A stretch of DNA of 64,000 bases from an uncultured Oscillospiraceae bacterium (GTDB taxonomy: Bacteria > Bacillota > Clostridia > Oscillospirales > Ruminococcaceae): positions 62,001 to 126,000 of the forward strand of contig UQMF01000005.1 of assembly GCA_900542145.1 (NCBI GenBank), read 5' to 3'. Shown one piece after another: positions 61,484 through 64,000 of the stretch. The translations under genes and the position numbers were made by a program. The notes beneath the pieces were generated by a model, which did no database searches, was not told the DNA's origin, and saw nothing but the letters and a program-made list of their open reading frames with translations. How positions within the stretch are numbered: position 1 is the stretch's first letter; each line of letters begins with the position of its first letter.

Positions 61484-62131
61484 ATGTTCAGACTTGTAAT
61501 ATTCGACCTTGACGGAACTCTGCTGAATACCATCGGCGATCTTGCCGCGGCAGGAAACCATACACTTGCCGAGATGGGATTCCCACAGCATGAGGAGGAC
61601 AAGTACCGCCATTTCGTGGGCAACGGTATCCCGAAGCTTATCGAGAGAATGCTCCCGGCAGGGCATGACAAGGCAACGGAGGAACGCGCATTCGCGATGT
61701 TCAACGAGTATTATTCCCGGCATAAATGCGACCACACGAAGCCCTATCCGGGAATGCCGGAGCTTATCCGGGACATAAAGGCGCAGGGAGTTGTCTGCGG
61801 CGCGAATTCCAACAAGGCGGACGAATTCACCCGGGAGCTTATCCGGCTGAATTACGGCGATGAGTTCGACCAGGTGATAGGGTTCGGCGCAGGATTCCAG
61901 CCGAAGCCGGACCCGGGCGCGGCGCTGGAGATAATCCGCCGCACCGGCGTAAAGCCGGAGGAGGCGCTCTATGTCGGCGACAGCGACGTGGATATCATGA
62001 CCGGGCACAACGCCGGGATATCCGTCTGCGCGGCGCTCTGGGGATTCCGCGGCTATGATGAGCTGGCGGCGCAGAATCCGACATTCTTTGCGCATGACGC
62101 CGCAGAGCTGAAGAAAATAATACTCGGCTGA
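61484..62131 (+). CDS. HAD hydrolase, phosphoglycolate-phosphatase-like
   Basis: 215 residues of the Gph/PGMB branch. Motif I IFDLDGTLLN, motif II SNKAD, motif III with KPEEALYVG and motif IV GDSDVDIMTGHNAGI. It removes phosphate from phosphoglycolate or a similar small substrate; the exact one is not clear. ATG follows AAGGAGAGA. It is the last gene of the run starting at the HIT gene. Confidence 0.88.
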   Translation: MFRLVIFDLDGTLLNTIGDLAAAGNHTLAEMGFPQHEEDKYRHFVGNGIPKLIERMLPAGHDKATEERAFAMFNEYYSRHKCDHTKPYPGMPELIRDIKAQGVVCGANSNKADEFTRELIRLNYGDEFDQVIGFGAGFQPKPDPGAALEIIRRTGVKPEEALYVGDSDVDIMTGHNAGISVCAALWGFRGYDELAAQNPTFFAHDAAELKKIILG

Positions 62132-62220
62132 GATATTGTGATATCAGATAAAAACTGTTCTTCTGTGTTGTGTGTTTGCACAAAAAATCTCGCGTATCAA
62201 AGAAAAAGTTGTGAAAGTTG

Positions 62221-62249
62221 TGGACAAATCCGGAAAAACGTGATATACT
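62221..62249 (+). promoter_or_regulatory. Promoter of the cytidylate-kinase-like gene
   Basis: TGGACA (62221-62226), 17-base spacer, TATACT (62244-62249). The gap 62132-62294 holds no other feature I can see. Confidence 0.6.
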
Positions 62250-62294
62250 GTAAACAACGAAGCACATAAGTGCTATCACAGGAGGCGATCCATC

Positions 62295-62894
62295 ATGGCA
62301 AAACGTATAATCACAATCACCAGACAGTATGGCAGCGGCGGCCGCGAAATAGGCGAGAAGCTCGCCAAGCGCCTGGGTGTGGAATTCTTTGATAACAAGC
62401 TGCTCGACGTAGCGGCAAAGGACAGCGGAATCCACAAGACCCACTTTGAGGAAAGCGACGAGAGGCGCACCAACAGTTTCCTGTACCTGCTTTCCACCAC
62501 ATACGGCCAGGGCGGAGTGCCTTTTGACGACGCGCTTTTCTTCGCGCAGCTGAATGCGATCCAGAAGATCGCAACGCAGGAATCCTGCGTTATCATCGGC
62601 AGATGTGCGGATTACGCCCTGCGCGACTTCAAGAACGTGCTGAATATCTACATAACGGCACCGCTTGAGGACAGGATCCAGCGTGCGATCAACGCTTACG
62701 GAATTGCAGAGAAGCACGCGCCGAAATACGTTGAGCGTATGGATAAGCAGCGTATGTCCTATTACAACTACTACACCGACAAGCGCTGGGGAACTGCGGA
62801 GAACTTCGAGATATGCCTTGACAGCTCCGCCCTCGGTATTGACGGCTCGGTAGACCTCCTTGAGGATTTCGTGAACAAATATTTCAAGGACTGA
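62295..62894 (+). CDS. Cytidylate-kinase-like protein
   Basis: 199 residues. ITITRQYGSGGREIGEKLAKRL is the degenerate P-loop of the cytidylate-kinase-like family common in Clostridia; IIGRCADYAL is conserved. True CMP kinase normally has a GPAGSGKS loop, so the substrate is uncertain. ATG follows AGGAGGCGA. It has its own promoter and terminator. Confidence 0.85.
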   Translation: MAKRIITITRQYGSGGREIGEKLAKRLGVEFFDNKLLDVAAKDSGIHKTHFEESDERRTNSFLYLLSTTYGQGGVPFDDALFFAQLNAIQKIATQESCVIIGRCADYALRDFKNVLNIYITAPLEDRIQRAINAYGIAEKHAPKYVERMDKQRMSYYNYYTDKRWGTAENFEICLDSSALGIDGSVDLLEDFVNKYFKD

Positions 62895-62909
62895 CGGATA
62901 ACTTAACTG

Positions 62910-62940
62910 AAATCCCTGGCAGAAATGCCGGGGATTTTTA
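62910..62940 (+). terminator. Terminator of the cytidylate-kinase-like gene
   Basis: AATCCCTGGCA (62911-62921) pairs with TGCCGGGGATT (62926-62936) with one T-G wobble, followed by TTT. Confidence 0.8.
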
Positions 62941-62963
62941 TGTATAAAGATAAAGCGTTAGTC

Positions 62964-62992
62964 TTGACAAATTTCCGCTTGTGGTTTATAAT
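62964..62992 (+). promoter_or_regulatory. Promoter of the LCMT-like methyltransferase
   Basis: TTGACA (62964-62969), 17-base spacer, TATAAT (62987-62992), an exact consensus. Confidence 0.85.
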
Positions 62993-63037
62993 ATATCCGG
63001 GTTTGTTTTAACTAACTATAACTTGCGAGGAGAAACT

Positions 63038-63844
63038 ATGAGCGAAGAAAAAATAAAGCCGGTGCTCACCGGGTCAGCGGAAACCATGCTCCAGAGCTTC
63101 TATGCCCGGGCGAAGTATTCCAGGACAAAGAACCACAAATTCTATGACGCAAAGGCAATCGAGCTTGTGGAGAAGATAGACTATGACTTCTCCGGGGCAG
63201 AGAAGGATTCCACGATGAGCGACGGAGTTATCGCCCGTACCATCGTGTTTGACGAGATCGTCAGCGACTTCATCAAGGAGAATCCGGACTGCACGGTCGT
63301 GAATATCGCCTGCGGATTGGACACAAGATTCTATCGCATGGACAACGGGCGCATAACCTGGTACAACATTGATCTTCCGGAAACTATCCAGGTCCGTGAC
63401 GCAATCTACGGCGAGAGCGGAAGAGTGTCCACGATAGGGATTTCGGCGCTGGATCCGGCGTGGGCGGAGAAGGTGACCAGGCGCGGCAAAATGCTCTTTG
63501 TCATCGAGGGGCTTACCATGTACCTCACCACAGAGGAGAACAGGAAAATGCTCTCGATAATCCGGGACAATTTCGACAACGCGACTGTCTTTCTGGAGTG
63601 CATATCCAAGCGGTGGGTCAACAAGGAGCACACCGAAAAATCCATTCAGAAAACCGGTGCGAAGTTCGTTTTCGGTGCGGACACGTTCGATGACCTCGGT
63701 GATGTTGCGGAGGGATTCCGCAAGATAAAGGACGATGACATCGTTCGCGGCATGGCTATGATCATGCCGGTGCTGAAGCCGTTCCAGAAGATTCCGCTGG
63801 TACATAAGATAGCAGAAAAGATACTCATTTTTGAGAAGAAGTAA
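63038..63844 (+). CDS. SAM-dependent methyltransferase, LCMT/TcmP-like
   Basis: 268 residues of the leucine-carboxyl-methyltransferase-like family. The SAM-binding NIACGLDTRFYRMD motif and the downstream FVIEGLTMYLT segment are typical. Bacterial relatives methylate carboxyl or hydroxyl groups of small molecules, including polyketides (TcmP). It has its own consensus promoter. I chose ATG 63038 after GAGGAG; the earlier start at 62981 lies within the promoter. The biological target is unknown. Confidence 0.85.
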   Translation: MSEEKIKPVLTGSAETMLQSFYARAKYSRTKNHKFYDAKAIELVEKIDYDFSGAEKDSTMSDGVIARTIVFDEIVSDFIKENPDCTVVNIACGLDTRFYRMDNGRITWYNIDLPETIQVRDAIYGESGRVSTIGISALDPAWAEKVTRRGKMLFVIEGLTMYLTTEENRKMLSIIRDNFDNATVFLECISKRWVNKEHTEKSIQKTGAKFVFGADTFDDLGDVAEGFRKIKDDDIVRGMAMIMPVLKPFQKIPLVHKIAEKILIFEKK

Positions 63845-63887
63845 TAAAGTGGAGCATTTCATTCTATGGCGCGAATCGTTTCAGCAG

Positions 63888-63923
63888 CGTTTCGGGCTTC
63901 TATTACGTTTCGGGCTTCTATTA
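63888..63923 (+). repeat. Tandem 18-bp direct repeat
   Basis: CGTTTCGGGCTTCTATTA occurs twice without a gap (63888-63905 and 63906-63923), 44 bases after the methyltransferase stop. The gap 63845-64000 has no gene; it also holds a minus-strand terminator. Confidence 0.85.
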
Positions 63924-63946
63924 ATATAGTATCAGTCAGAAGCAAG

Positions 63947-63975
63947 CAAAACAGCCGTCCCACTCCGGGACGGCT
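63947..63975 (-). terminator. Terminator for a minus-strand gene beyond the window
   Basis: AGCCGTCCC (63953-63961) pairs with GGGACGGCT (63967-63975). On the minus strand it is followed by GTTTTGC, suggesting a gene reading in from the right edge. Confidence 0.6.
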
Positions 63976-64000
63976 GAGAAAATATCGGTACGGTTTCCAC

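Noticed and set aside
1..64000. CRISPR arrays, insertion sequences, prophage or rRNA genes
   Set aside because: No regularly spaced repeats, transposase, phage structural genes or rRNA sequence were seen.

Overview
This window reads as chromosomal DNA of a Gram-positive anaerobe of class Clostridia, most likely a Ruminococcus-like member of the Oscillospiraceae/Ruminococcaceae (inference). The support is a moderately GC-rich coding sequence with AT-rich intergenic regions, strong AGGAGG ribosome-binding sites, textbook sigma-A promoters (TTGACA-17-TATAAT), Firmicutes-type gene orders (Asp23/Gls24 - YloV/FakA - RecG; HIT - HolA - RNase M5-like) and clostridial families (UPF0210 with a small ACT protein, HemZ, FeoB-associated Cys-rich protein, DUF4093). 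About 50 protein genes and one tRNA are visible. I see no rRNA operon, phage, insertion sequence or CRISPR array.

Layout. (1) 1-5254, plus: the 3' part of a type II polyketide/fatty-acid-like operon: acyl carrier protein, a two-domain ketosynthase fusion with an inactive second half (KS-alpha/KS-beta in one chain), ketoreductase, dehydratase, Sfp-type phosphopantetheinyl transferase and a flavodoxin-fold reductase. No enoyl reductase is visible, which would fit a polyene-like product. (2) 5349-6992, minus: UPF0210 plus ACT protein. (3) 7202-14688, plus: a tightly coupled run of PHP phosphatase, Lrp regulator, aminotransferase, IspE, Asp23, FakA-like kinase and RecG. (4) 14853-21516: patatin; a very large minus-strand c-di-GMP protein (LacI-like sensor, GGDEF, EAL, C-terminal beta-helix); alanine/Na+ symporter. 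(5) 21573-25742, minus: a ferrous-iron operon (two FeoA, FeoB, Cys-rich membrane protein, DtxR-type regulator, heavy-metal-binding protein) with GTTAG-N6-CTAAC palindromes that look like its operators. (6) 26095-32872, plus: MutS2, a PRTase-TRSP-StiP-like fusion with a HAD phosphatase (the 'Ter' nucleoside-metabolite module, here without Ter genes), and HemZ. (7) 33033-40853: small membrane protein, tRNA-Gly(CCC), FabV, a heterodimeric ABC exporter, and a convergent MacB-type permease with a membrane-fusion protein but no ATPase. (8) 40947-49112: a palindromic repeat, an unusual minus-strand protein with a Clostridia-type N-terminal module, an orphan fucose isomerase with a cre site, a minimal SufCB pair, an AraC regulator and divergent GalT. 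(9) 49304-63844, plus: AlaS, small membrane protein, HIT, HolA, RNase M5-like, MBOAT and DHHW acetylation proteins, an accessory SecA, MnmE, TrkA, HAD, cytidylate-kinase-like protein and an LCMT-type methyltransferase.

Most interesting parts: the fused KS/CLF operon at the left edge, the sensor-GGDEF-EAL-beta-helix protein, the fused PRTase-TRSP-StiP protein, the Feo operon with its predicted operators and acidic FeoB insertion, the protein at 41049-42239 with its repeated, slippage-prone leader, and the MBOAT/DHHW/SecA2 cluster. All functions are inferred from sequence read by eye; no database search was run.
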